Source: DUML01 sp050949905
GTDB taxonomy: Bacteria > Bacillota > Desulfitobacteriia > Desulfitobacteriales > Syntrophobotulaceae
Reading direction: 5' to 3'
Assembly (NCBI GenBank): GCA_050949905.1
Contig: JBMNGP010000025.1
Coordinates: 29,375 to 93,374 of the forward strand
Length of the DNA stretch: 64,000 nt
Positions 49,927 through 58,659 of the stretch are shown piece by piece. The notes beneath the pieces were generated by a model. The model was not told the DNA's origin, did not search any database, and worked only from the letters and a program-made list of their open reading frames with translations. Both the position numbers and the translations under genes were made by a program. Within the stretch, counting starts at the first letter, position 1. Each line of letters begins with the position of its first letter.

Positions 49927-50532
49927 TTAGGGTAGGGTATAAAGCTCAGATAACGCTCCTACAACCTTAATTCCTTCTCTGCGGACAAACCCTGGGGTCA
50001 GGTTTCCTTCTCGGGTGTATTGGAGGGCTTTGGTAAGCATCTCCAGGCTTAAAGGGGCAACATTACTTAATTTTTGACAATCTTCCAGGGAATAAAAGCC
50101 TGCTTGCATCACTTCGCCGGGATCAGACTTTAATTCCCCGCCTAAAAGACGGAGGAGGAAAACAATATAGATGTCATGCTTCATCCCGGGAACATCTTCC
50201 GGGCGGTCTCTCACGGCCAAGACACTGACGGGTTCGGTTATGAGGCCCGTTTCTTCTAAGATTTCCCGGACAACCGCTTTTTCCATCTTTTCATTCTGCT
50301 CAACATAACCCCCGGGGATGGTCCACCTGCCTTTTCCGGGATTGTGAGCCCTCTGCACCAGCAGGCCGCGCTCTCCCTGGAGCAGGACTCCGCCTACGCC
50401 TAAAGAGTATTCCCCCCAATGGACAAAAGTACAAGAAGGGCAGGCTTGCCGGGGTTTGGTTTCAATCATGGTTATTTCTAATTCAGAGCCGCAGAGCGGG
50501 CAAAATTTAAATTCATTATAGGTTGGCGGCAT
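49927..50532 (-). CDS. Nudix hydrolase with N-terminal zinc ribbon
   Basis: The 201-residue protein has a zinc ribbon (CPLCG and CPSC, residues 12-37) and the Nudix box GGYVEQNEKMEKAVVREILE-ETGL, which fits G-x5-E-x7-RE-x2-EE-x-G. This layout resembles NADH pyrophosphatase (NudC) and ADP-ribose hydrolases, but it is shorter than NudC and lacks its QPWPFPxS motif, so ADP-ribose or a nucleotide sugar is as likely a substrate. GAAGGAAT precedes the ATG. Confidence 0.9.
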   Translation of the reverse strand: MPPTYNEFKFCPLCGSELEITMIETKPRQACPSCTFVHWGEYSLGVGGVLLQGERGLLVQRAHNPGKGRWTIPGGYVEQNEKMEKAVVREILEETGLITEPVSVLAVRDRPEDVPGMKHDIYIVFLLRLLGGELKSDPGEVMQAGFYSLEDCQKLSNVAPLSLEMLTKALQYTREGNLTPGFVRREGIKVVGALSELYTLP

Positions 50533-50872
50533 GGCTTATTCCTTCTTTCTTATTATTTTGAGCAAATAATCCCTAGTACGGGAATGGCCTCAACCTCTCC
50601 TATAATAACATAAAAACCGGTATAATAGAGCAGTATAACGGGCAAGGGCAGCTTAAACAGGATGAGTCAGCCCTTCAAAAGGACAGCATGCAGAAGATTT
50701 CAATAATTGGCTAAACTATATAAAAGGATTCTATATTTCTTTGTAGAACTAATAAGTATTCTGATATTCGCAATAGGATTATGATGCTCCTTGGAATTAT
50801 CTTTTTATTCAGGGAAGATTTTGTGGTTTTAAAAAAATTTGCAGCCAAAGAGCCTAATGGGGGAAGTATTAG
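50533..50872. other. Non-coding stretch between divergent genes
   Basis: No gene is seen. It must hold the promoters of the Nudix gene (minus) and the Glu-rich membrane protein gene (plus). GGGGGAAG at its right end serves the latter. Confidence 0.4.
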
Positions 50873-51427
50873 ATGAAAAAAGACAAAGAGATCTGGCTTG
50901 ATCCGGAGGAAATACAGCAATTATTAGAAGGCGGCTTATACTGGGAAGACATAGAACCCAAATTGTCGCCTGAGAATGCGGACTCTTATAAAAGGCACAT
51001 TGCTGTTACTGAGGCGCCAGGATTGGAAGAAATGGTCAAAACTACTGCCGCAGCTGAGGAAAATGCTCCTGAACAGGATGTCAGAGCCATACTGCTTGGG
51101 GAAAACCCTTTACGGGAAGAAGAGAATGCTCGGGCGCAAGCACCCGCTTCCTTCCAAGAGGGAAGTGAAACAAAACTCTATAGCTCCGATGAGCCTGCCT
51201 TGCAGGAAGCTCTTACTGGCCAGGATTCTTCGGTATTTTCCAAATCAACAATAACTGAGCCTATTTCACCAACAACCGATAATGAACTAAAACAAATAAT
51301 CTTAAGCGATGCGGAAGAGGAGGAAGAGGAACAGCGCACTCCCTTTGGGGGTTTGAAGCTGGTTCTCCTGCTGTTAGTTGTTGCAGCCTTAACCTTCGGG
51401 TTCTGGTTTTATTTCCTCAACAGATAA
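50873..51427 (+). CDS. Acidic hypothetical protein with C-terminal membrane anchor
   Basis: The 184 residues are unrecognised. The N-terminus (MKKDKEIWLDPEEIQQLLEG) looks folded; residues 50-155 are acidic, low in hydrophobics and probably disordered; GLKLVLLLLVVAALTFGFWF (near 160-179) is a single membrane helix followed by LNR. The orientation would leave most of the protein in the cytoplasm. GGGGGAAG precedes the ATG. It lies upstream of the ctsR operon but is separated from it by the CtsR-controlled promoter, so it is probably not part of it. Confidence 0.65.
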   Translation: MKKDKEIWLDPEEIQQLLEGGLYWEDIEPKLSPENADSYKRHIAVTEAPGLEEMVKTTAAAEENAPEQDVRAILLGENPLREEENARAQAPASFQEGSETKLYSSDEPALQEALTGQDSSVFSKSTITEPISPTTDNELKQIILSDAEEEEEEQRTPFGGLKLVLLLLVVAALTFGFWFYFLNR

Positions 51428-51558
51428 ACTTTATTTTCTAAGGAACAAAAAAAGAATTTGCCTAAAGTAATCGTTGGTTTACAAGGGCGGCTGCCGTGCA
51501 AAATGCGAGGCAAGCCGTTTTTCTTTGAAATTTTTTATTAATAAATGAACAAAAGTAG

Positions 51559-51587
51559 TTTTCAAAAAGGTCAAAAAAGGTTAGAAT
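51559..51587 (+). promoter_or_regulatory. Promoter of the ctsR operon
   Basis: TTTTCA (51559-51564) and TAGAAT (51582-51587) are spaced by 17 bases. The spacer and the region just downstream carry CtsR heptads. Confidence 0.6.
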
Positions 51588-51630
51588 AGAGTAAAGGTCA
51601 AAAAAGGTCACAAGGTCAAACATAGTCAAT
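51569..51630 (+). promoter_or_regulatory. CtsR operator cluster
   Basis: CtsR binds direct repeats of GGTCAAA spaced by about three bases. GGTCAAA occurs at 51569, 51596 and 51614, with near matches GGTTAGA (51579), GGTCACA (51606) and AGTCAAT (51624). These make one operator over the -10 box and a second, larger one after the start site. Confidence 0.85.
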
Positions 51631-51652
51631 AAAATGATAAGGGATGAGAAAC

Positions 51653-52126
51653 ATGAGTAATTTAGCAGATCGAATTGAAGCTTATCTAAAAAGAATCTTG
51701 GGCGAAGCTGAGGAAGGATTTATAGTTCTTCAAAGAGGATTTCTGGCTGATTACTTCTCTTGTGCTCCTTCCCAGATCAATTATGTCCTAACTACCAGAT
51801 TTACGGCCGAAAGAGGTTACCTGGTAGAAAGCAGGCGGGGCGGCGGAGGCTATCTAAGGATTATAAAACTCGGACTTGATCCGGAGGGCAAGTTTCAGAG
51901 ATTAATGGCTGAACTGATTGGGGATGAACTTTCCCAAGAAAGAGCGAATAATTTAATTGACAGGCTGGAGGAAGAAGAAATCTTCACCAAAAAAGAAGCA
52001 ATCATCATTAAGAGCATTTTTGCTGACCGGCTGTTAGCGGATCTTGTACCTCGTGCCTCAGTCTTAAGAGCCCGGATGATGAAGGAAATCCTGGCTAATA
52101 TGTGCCGGGACGACATCAATATCTAG
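51653..52126 (+). CDS. ctsR: Transcriptional repressor CtsR
   Basis: The 157-residue protein has the CtsR winged-helix N-terminus (LADRIEAYLKRIL; RGFLADYFSCAPSQINYVLT; VESRRGGGGYLRI, where the Gly-rich wing senses heat and contacts DNA) and the C-terminal four-helix domain that is targeted by McsB. I prefer the ATG at 51653 because AAGGG lies about eight bases before it and the family begins MSNLADRIE. Six heptads of its own operator lie just upstream, so it represses the ctsR-mcsA-mcsB-clpC operon. Confidence 0.96.
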   Translation: MSNLADRIEAYLKRILGEAEEGFIVLQRGFLADYFSCAPSQINYVLTTRFTAERGYLVESRRGGGGYLRIIKLGLDPEGKFQRLMAELIGDELSQERANNLIDRLEEEEIFTKKEAIIIKSIFADRLLADLVPRASVLRARMMKEILANMCRDDINI

Positions 52127-52174
52127 TCTTTTTTGGAGTTAGTTTAACCTGTATCTCTTTAAGGAGGGATTCCA

Positions 52175-52705
52175 ATGTTATGCCAGAATTGTCACGCCCG
52201 GGAATCAACAGTCCACTTTACTAAGATTATTAACGGCCAGGCAACCCAAATGCATCTTTGCTCCGAATGTGCCCAAAAAGTCCAGGGGTTTAGCTTTGGC
52301 TTCAGCCTTAACCCGGCAATGGTATCAGATTTTTTGCAAGCTTTGTTCGGTGTAAATCCTGCCGGCCATGCCGGGCAGACCGTAAATATCCTGCAGCAGG
52401 AAAAGTGTCCAGGCTGCGGAAAAACCTTTGCTCAGATCCAGCAAACGGGGCGTATGGGCTGCCGGCAGTGTTATGAGAAGTTCGAGCCGCAAATGGAACA
52501 GCTCTTGCGCCGGATTCACGGCGGCGGAGCCCATGTCGGTAAAACTCCCTTAAGATGTGGGGCGGCCTTCCGGAGTGAGCAGGAGAAAACAAGGCTTAAG
52601 AAGAAACTTCAGGAACTTGTCGCCAGGGAAGAATTTGAAGAAGCTGCCAAGGTCCGGGATAGAATCAGAGAACTGGAGAAGACAGCTGGGGGTGAAGAGA
52701 CATGA
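52175..52705 (+). CDS. mcsA: McsA, zinc-finger activator of McsB
   Basis: The 176-residue protein has paired CxxC zinc sites (CQNC and CSEC in the first 35 residues; CPGC and CRQC near 72-96) and a C-terminal UVR motif (LKKKLQELVAREEFEEAAKVRDRI). McsA activates the arginine kinase McsB and helps regulate CtsR. AGGAGG precedes the ATG. The stop overlaps the mcsB start in ATGA. Confidence 0.95.
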   Translation: MLCQNCHARESTVHFTKIINGQATQMHLCSECAQKVQGFSFGFSLNPAMVSDFLQALFGVNPAGHAGQTVNILQQEKCPGCGKTFAQIQQTGRMGCRQCYEKFEPQMEQLLRRIHGGGAHVGKTPLRCGAAFRSEQEKTRLKKKLQELVAREEFEEAAKVRDRIRELEKTAGGEET

Positions 52706-53760
52706 ATACCAAGGAACTTCTCTCGAAGGACAGTTACTGGATGAAGGACGGTGCCGTCCCCATTGTTTTAAGCACCAGGGTCAGGCTGGCGCGCAACTTG
52801 GCAGACTGCACTTTTCCTCCCGATATGAAGGGAGCAGAAGCAGCTAAAATTGAAGAAAAAATCGCTGCACCCCTGAGAGAATTTAATCTCGAGGGTGAAG
52901 GGCTGACTTACCTTGCTCTGCGAGATTTATCAGCCATTGAGAAAAGAGTTCTAATTGAAAAACACCTCATTAGCCCGCCTTTTGCTGAGCTTGGCTCCGG
53001 CCGGGGGGTAGCGGTTTCCGACAGCCATAAGTTCTCGATCATGATTAACGAGGAAGATCACCTGCGGATTCAAGTGCTGATGCCGGGTTCCAGCCTCTGG
53101 GAAGCCCAAAAGTTAGCAGGCATAATTGACGATTACCTGGAAGACCGCTTGGATATTGCCTATAATAAAAAATTCGGCTACCTTACTTCCTGCCCGACCA
53201 ATGTAGGGACAGGACTCAGAATTTCGGTTATGGTTCATTTACCGGCTCTGGTCATGACCAATCAGGCGCAAAAGGTGCTGGGGGCTCTGCCTCCCTTAGG
53301 GTTGACCGTGCGGGGCTTGTATGGCGAAGGCTCTAGGGCTTCCGGCAATATCTTTCAGATATCTAATCAGATTACCCTAGGAAAAAGTGAAGAAGATACG
53401 CTCACTCATTTAGAAGCGGTAGTGCGCCAATTGACGGAACATGAATTAAAAGCCCGGGAAGTCTTGAAAAGTGACGCCCCGCTTATTACGCAGGATAAAG
53501 TTTGGCGCGCCCGGGGAATCCTGGAAAAAGCCCGGCTGCTTACTGCCGAGGAAACCTTTAGCCTGCTTTCCGAAGACCGCCTGGGAATTGATATGGAGAT
53601 TCTGCCTAAAGTTAAGGCCGATTTTGTCTCTTTACTGATTAATTCCCTGCAAGGGTGCTTACAATATAAAGCAAAAAGAGCCTTAGACGGTCATTTTTTA
53701 AATTTTGAACGAGCCAACTATTTACGGCAGGTTTATGCTTCACCGGGAAGCGATAAATAA
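52702..53760 (+). CDS. mcsB: McsB, protein-arginine kinase
   Basis: The 352-residue protein has the phosphagen-kinase-like catalytic domain: STRVRLARNL (nucleotide-binding Arg residues), SPPFAELGSGRGVAVSD, INEEDHLRIQ and SCPTNVGTGLRISVMVHLP. The C-terminal part carries the phospho-arginine-binding segment. McsB marks misfolded proteins by arginine phosphorylation for ClpC-ClpP and inactivates CtsR. The start overlaps mcsA by four bases. Confidence 0.96.
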   Translation: MNTKELLSKDSYWMKDGAVPIVLSTRVRLARNLADCTFPPDMKGAEAAKIEEKIAAPLREFNLEGEGLTYLALRDLSAIEKRVLIEKHLISPPFAELGSGRGVAVSDSHKFSIMINEEDHLRIQVLMPGSSLWEAQKLAGIIDDYLEDRLDIAYNKKFGYLTSCPTNVGTGLRISVMVHLPALVMTNQAQKVLGALPPLGLTVRGLYGEGSRASGNIFQISNQITLGKSEEDTLTHLEAVVRQLTEHELKAREVLKSDAPLITQDKVWRARGILEKARLLTAEETFSLLSEDRLGIDMEILPKVKADFVSLLINSLQGCLQYKAKRALDGHFLNFERANYLRQVYASPGSDK

Positions 53761-53943
53761 AAGCCAAGAAGAATTTGCATGGCAATTTTTTTTGATTCTA
53801 AATATTCAATTTCACAAGCATTGCTATCATTAAATGCCACTATGTGTTCACAAATTTCTGTATGATTTGCGCATAAGATAATAATCAAATAACACCTGTG
53901 GAAATAAATCCATGGGACTTGGAAAGAAAGGAATGATCAAGAA

Positions 53944-56439
53944 ATGGCCGGAAGATTTACACAAAGGGCAGAAAAAGTTTTTCTCTTAGCTGAAAATATT
54001 GCCAGACGGATGGGCCATCAAATAATTGGGACAGAGCATCTCCTCTTAGCTTTAATTGAAGAGGGAGAGGGAATTGCAGCCAAAGCCCTGAAGGAGATTG
54101 GCTTGGAGCCTGAAAAAATCAGTGCCAAAATAGTTCAGATCACGGGGATCAAACAGCCTATTCAGGGAGAAGTTGGTCTTTCTCCGCGTGTCAAGCGGGT
54201 TATCCAGTTAGCTACGGAGGAAGCCAACCGGCAAGGGGTGAACTATGTCGGCACCGAGCATATTTTACTGGGGCTGATTATCGAAGGGGAAGGTATTGCC
54301 GCCCGGGTGCTGGCCGACTTAAAAGTCAGCCCTGAAAAAATCTGGGAACAAGTTATAACTCTCTTAGGGGGCGAAGTAGAAGGAACCCCCATGCCGGGGA
54401 GTGCTGCCGGCAATGTTGGCAAAACAGGCCAGCAGAGCAACACTCCGACATTAAATGAGTTTGGGCGGGACTTGACCGTTATGGCTACCGAAGGCCAATT
54501 AGACCCGGTGATTGGCCGGGAGAATGAGATTGAAAGGGTAATTCAGGTTCTAAGCCGGCGAACAAAAAATAACCCGGTGTTGATTGGGGAACCGGGAGTC
54601 GGTAAGACTGCCATAGCCGAAGGGCTGGCCCAGAGGATTATCCAGAACAAAGTTCCGGAAATACTGCTGGGAAAACGGGTCGTAACCCTTGATCTCTCTT
54701 CAATGGTAGCCGGGACCAAATACCGCGGCGAGTTTGAAGAGAGAATGAAGAAAGTCATGGAAGAAATTAGACTGGCGGGTAATGTCATAGTCTTCATTGA
54801 CGAACTGCATACCCTGATTGGCGCAGGAGCTGCCGAAGGAGCTATCGATGCCGCCAATATCTTAAAACCGGCTTTAGCCAGGGGCGAAATGCAGTGCATT
54901 GGCGCTACTACCCTGGATGAATACCGCAAGTACATCGAAAGAGATCCGGCTTTGGAAAGGCGTTTTCAACCCATTCAGGTCGGCCAGCCCAGCCCTGAGG
55001 AAGCGATAGCCATCCTTAAAGGCTTAAGGGACAGGTATGAAGCCCATCACCGGGTTAAAATCACCGATGAAGCCATCGAAGCGGCAGTCAAACTTTCTGA
55101 CCGCTACATTTCGGACCGCTTCCTGCCGGATAAAGCTATAGATCTTGTGGATGAAGCCGCTTCCCGGGTTCGCCTGCACAGCTTTACGGCCCCGCCGGAT
55201 CTTAAAAAACTGGAAGAAGAAGTAGAAAACCTAAAAAAAGAAAAGGAAGAAGCAGTAAAAAGGCAGGACTTTGAAAAAGCAGCTGAGATCAGGGATGCCG
55301 AACAGCAAAAAAGGCAGGAAGTAATACAAATCCGCGGCAAATGGGAAGCCAAACGCGAGAAAAATGTTAGTATCGTTGGCCCGGAAGATATTGCCCGAAT
55401 AGTATCCAGCTGGACAGGAATACCTGTGAATAAGCTGGCGGAGGAAGAAAGTGAAAGGCTTCTCAGATTAGAACAAATCCTCCATGAAAAAGTCGTCGGC
55501 CAAAAAGAAGCGGTCAGTGCCGTGGCTCGTTCTGTCCGCCGGGCTAGGGCGGGTTTAAAAGACCCTAAGCGCCCCATAGGTTCCTTTATTTTCTTAGGAC
55601 CGACCGGAGTCGGCAAAACCCAGCTGGCCCGGACTTTGGCCGAAGCCTTATTCGGCGATGAGAATTCCCTGATCAGGATAGATATGTCCGAATATATGGA
55701 AAAACACGCCGTCTCCCGGATGGTAGGCTCTCCTCCGGGTTATGTCGGCCATGATGAGGGAGGCCAGCTTACCGAACTGGTTAGAAGGAAACCTTTCAGT
55801 GTCGTCCTTTTTGATGAGATAGAGAAAGCTCATCCGGAAGTATTTAATATCCTCTTGCAGGTTTTAGAAGATGGGAGATTAACCGATTCCAAAGGAAGAG
55901 TGGTTGATTTTCGCAACACTGTTCTCATTATGACTTCCAATGTCGGTGCATCTTACCTGAAAAGAGAATCTCTTGGCTTTATCTCCGCCCGCAATGCCGA
56001 AAGCGAGCATAAAGCAATGAGCTCCAGGATCATGGACGAATTGAAAAAAACATTCCGTCCGGAATTCTTAAACAGGGTGGATGAAATGGTGGTCTTCCAC
56101 CAGCTTGGGGCCGATGAACTGATCGAGATTACTAAAATCCTGCTTAAAGATATCGCTAAAAGGCTTAAGGAACAACAATTTGAGTTAACTGTTACTGACC
56201 AGGCTTTGCAGCACTTAGCCGAGGAAGGCAATGATCCGACTTTTGGGGCGCGTCCTTTACGCCGCGCTATTCAGAAATTAATCGAAGACCCCCTTTCCGA
56301 GAAGATTTTGGAAGGAAAATTCAAGGCAGGGGGCCACATTTTGGTTGACTTAGATGCCGACCATAACATGGTCTTTAACCAAGCAGATCCGAAAAAACCG
56401 GCTAAAGCACCCCGCAAACGCAAGACAAGCAAGGAATAG
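53944..56439 (+). CDS. clpC: ATP-dependent Clp protease ATP-binding subunit ClpC
   Basis: The 831-residue Hsp100 protein has a double Clp-N repeat (1-145), AAA1 with Walker A GEPGVGKTAIAEG and Walker B VIVFIDELHTL, a UVR-containing middle domain (residues ~420-460), and AAA2 with GPTGVGKTQLAR and VVLFDEIEKAH. It unfolds arginine-phosphorylated proteins for ClpP. A 183-base gap from mcsB shows no clear promoter, so it is probably read from the ctsR promoter. Confidence 0.96.
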   Translation: MAGRFTQRAEKVFLLAENIARRMGHQIIGTEHLLLALIEEGEGIAAKALKEIGLEPEKISAKIVQITGIKQPIQGEVGLSPRVKRVIQLATEEANRQGVNYVGTEHILLGLIIEGEGIAARVLADLKVSPEKIWEQVITLLGGEVEGTPMPGSAAGNVGKTGQQSNTPTLNEFGRDLTVMATEGQLDPVIGRENEIERVIQVLSRRTKNNPVLIGEPGVGKTAIAEGLAQRIIQNKVPEILLGKRVVTLDLSSMVAGTKYRGEFEERMKKVMEEIRLAGNVIVFIDELHTLIGAGAAEGAIDAANILKPALARGEMQCIGATTLDEYRKYIERDPALERRFQPIQVGQPSPEEAIAILKGLRDRYEAHHRVKITDEAIEAAVKLSDRYISDRFLPDKAIDLVDEAASRVRLHSFTAPPDLKKLEEEVENLKKEKEEAVKRQDFEKAAEIRDAEQQKRQEVIQIRGKWEAKREKNVSIVGPEDIARIVSSWTGIPVNKLAEEESERLLRLEQILHEKVVGQKEAVSAVARSVRRARAGLKDPKRPIGSFIFLGPTGVGKTQLARTLAEALFGDENSLIRIDMSEYMEKHAVSRMVGSPPGYVGHDEGGQLTELVRRKPFSVVLFDEIEKAHPEVFNILLQVLEDGRLTDSKGRVVDFRNTVLIMTSNVGASYLKRESLGFISARNAESEHKAMSSRIMDELKKTFRPEFLNRVDEMVVFHQLGADELIEITKILLKDIAKRLKEQQFELTVTDQALQHLAEEGNDPTFGARPLRRAIQKLIEDPLSEKILEGKFKAGGHILVDLDADHNMVFNQADPKKPAKAPRKRKTSKE

Positions 56440-56528
56440 CTTTAAGATCCTTCGCTGACCTCAGGATGACCACGGTTACCATCAAAGAATAAGGGCTTAT
56501 AAGCCCTGAAGGATGGAGGAAGAGTTCC

Positions 56529-57869
56529 TTGGCTAAGACTAGAACAAAATTTTATTGCCGGGAATGCGGGCAGGAAAGTACCCGTTGGCTGGGACGCTGT
56601 CCGGGATGTGGAGAATGGAATACTTTTATCGAAGAACGGATTGAAAAGTCCGTTACTCCCAAAAGCAAAGGGGCCGCTCAGGCGACCCCTTTGCCTGATA
56701 TCGAAACCGTAGAAGGACAGAGGCTTGATACCGGCAGCTCTGAGCTGAACAGGGTGTTAGGAGGCGGAGCAGTGGCCGGAGGTTTTGTCCTTTTAAGCGG
56801 TGAGCCGGGGATCGGCAAATCAACTCTGCTTTTGCAAATGGCCGGCAACTTTTCCCGCCAGACTGAAGTGCTTTATGTCTCAGGCGAAGAATCCGCCAGG
56901 CAAATCAAATTAAGGGCGGAACGCCTGCATATTGCTTCGCCCCGCGTACATATTCTTACTGAGAATTCTTTAGAAGCAGTACGTTCGGAAGTCCTGAACA
57001 AGAATTACCGGGTTTTATTTATTGATTCCATCCAGACTATGGTTTTAGATGAGCTGCAGTCCGCTCCGGGCAGTGTTAGCCAGGTCAGGGAAGGTGCGGC
57101 CTTTTTGCTAAAGCTGGCTAAAGAAAACGAAATTACCGTTTTTTTGGCCGGGCATGTGACCAAAGAGGGGGCTATTGCCGGACCAAGGGTTTTAGAGCAC
57201 ATGGTTGATACCGTTTTATACTTTGAAGGGGACGGGCACCACATTTACCGCCTCTTAAGAGCGGTTAAAAACCGCTTTGGCCCGGCTAATGAGATAGGGG
57301 TATTCGAAATGCGCGGTGATGGTTTGGTTGAGGTGCCTAATCCTTCCTTGTTGTTTATGGGGGACAGCTCCCGTCCTGCCGCCGGTTCGGCCATAGCGGT
57401 AACCATGGAAGGGACCAGGCCGCTGCTTGTGGAGTTCCAAGCCTTAGTTACCGCCTCGGTTTTTGTCCCGCCCCGGCGAACGGTGAACGGCATGGATTAT
57501 CACCGCCTGCTTATGCTGCTGGCTGTTTTGGATAAAAGGGCAGGTTATTCCTTCAATACCAGGGATGTCTTTATTAATATAGCCGGTGGCTTGGAAATCC
57601 GCGAGCCGGCTGCAGATCTGGCTGTAATTGCCGCCGTAATGTCCGGTTTAAAGGAGAAGCCCTTAAGCAAAACAGCTTTCATTGGGGAGTTAGGCCTAAC
57701 CGGAGAGATCAGGGGGGTATCCCAGATTGAGCAAAGGGTACGCGAGGCGGAAAAATTCGGCTTTAAGTACTGTGTTCTGCCGGAAGTAAACGCTTCCCGG
57801 CTGGAAGCGACAAATCTTAAAATCTACCCGGTAAGGACAATTGATGAAGTACTGGAAATAATTTTTTAA
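56529..57869 (+). CDS. radA: DNA repair protein RadA
   Basis: The 446-residue protein has an N-terminal zinc finger (CRECG and CPGCG), a RecA-like core with Walker A GEPGIGKSTL, the RadA-specific KNRFG motif near residue 245, and a C-terminal Lon-like domain (RTVNGMDYHRLLMLLAVLDK). It migrates branches in recombination repair. The start is a TTG with GGAGGAAG about nine bases before it; it leads directly into the zinc finger. It follows clpC by 89 bases, the usual order in this phylum. Confidence 0.95.
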   Translation: MAKTRTKFYCRECGQESTRWLGRCPGCGEWNTFIEERIEKSVTPKSKGAAQATPLPDIETVEGQRLDTGSSELNRVLGGGAVAGGFVLLSGEPGIGKSTLLLQMAGNFSRQTEVLYVSGEESARQIKLRAERLHIASPRVHILTENSLEAVRSEVLNKNYRVLFIDSIQTMVLDELQSAPGSVSQVREGAAFLLKLAKENEITVFLAGHVTKEGAIAGPRVLEHMVDTVLYFEGDGHHIYRLLRAVKNRFGPANEIGVFEMRGDGLVEVPNPSLLFMGDSSRPAAGSAIAVTMEGTRPLLVEFQALVTASVFVPPRRTVNGMDYHRLLMLLAVLDKRAGYSFNTRDVFINIAGGLEIREPAADLAVIAAVMSGLKEKPLSKTAFIGELGLTGEIRGVSQIEQRVREAEKFGFKYCVLPEVNASRLEATNLKIYPVRTIDEVLEIIF

Positions 57870-57895
57870 AAAATGAAAAATGAATAAAAAAATAA

Positions 57896-57990
57896 GAAAT
57901 GACTTGCCTCTTAAGCAAATCATTTCCCTAAACCTCGGTATTAAATTTAATAATTGAAATAAATAGAATCCGGCTCCGAACCGGATTCTA
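57896..57990. terminator. Two hairpins between radA and a convergent gene
   Basis: GAAATGACTTGC pairs with GCAAATCATTTC (57896-57926, one mismatch), and TAGAATCCGG pairs perfectly with CCGGATTCTA (57964-57990). They likely stop transcription from both sides. Confidence 0.7.
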
Positions 57991-58008
57991 ATCCAGTTCT
58001 CAGTAAAG

Positions 58009-58407
58009 TCATCTAAGATTATAGATTGTCAAGGTCTTGAGATTGGCTTCTTCTCTTTTGAGGATATCGCTAAGGGAAAACCCCAATGTATTGACTAAGG
58101 CTGTGATATAAAAAAGTTGTTTTCCTAACTCAGATTCTATTATATCCCGGCAATTGGGGCAGAGTTCTCCTTGCAGGTGATTGGAGAGAATATATTTTAG
58201 GTCGGCGAGAGTGGCATCTTCGGGGATAGCATTTCTCTCAGCTTCGATTGAGATACAGCCGCAGGAAGTCACAGATTTCACCACTGCCCGGTTAACGCGA
58301 GCCGAAGCTTCCTGGCCTTTGGAGAGGATGTCAAGAATACTTTGATGCTGGATCAGCATAGAATCGACTATCTCTTGGAACTCATCAATGTTTGGGCTCA
58401 TCGGCAT
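58009..58407 (-). CDS. Conserved Firmicute protein of unknown function (CGC/CPNC motifs)
   Basis: The 132-residue protein is mainly helical, with SVTSCGCISIEAERN in the middle and ELCPNCRDIIESELGKQLFY later. The four Cys could bind zinc or form a redox pair. Relatives of this length and pattern are found next to radA and PIN/TRAM genes in Clostridia, but I know of no shown function. The ATG at 58407 has AAGGAGT five bases before it; another ATG lies two codons downstream. Confidence 0.75.
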   Translation of the reverse strand: MPMSPNIDEFQEIVDSMLIQHQSILDILSKGQEASARVNRAVVKSVTSCGCISIEAERNAIPEDATLADLKYILSNHLQGELCPNCRDIIESELGKQLFYITALVNTLGFSLSDILKREEANLKTLTIYNLR

Positions 58408-58659
58408 TAGCACTCCTTTCCGCCAGTTTTATTATAGACAGCTCTTGACTAACTTGTCAATTTAGGAGAAAGAGGAATTAGCACTGGAAAGATTATATTC
58501 TAAGACAATTTGTCGTTTACTTTGACTGTATCAGCCTACCTGTTATAATAAAGATAGACAAACTATGGGGTGCAAATATTTCTTATACTGGAAAATTTTA
58601 TTTATAAAGTATAATTGAACGATTTTTCAGTCAAAATATAGAAAAAGGGAGGTGATTTG

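Noticed and set aside
50711..50920. Minus-strand open frame upstream of the acidic protein gene
   Set aside because: It has no ribosome site, no motif and overlaps the start of a better gene.
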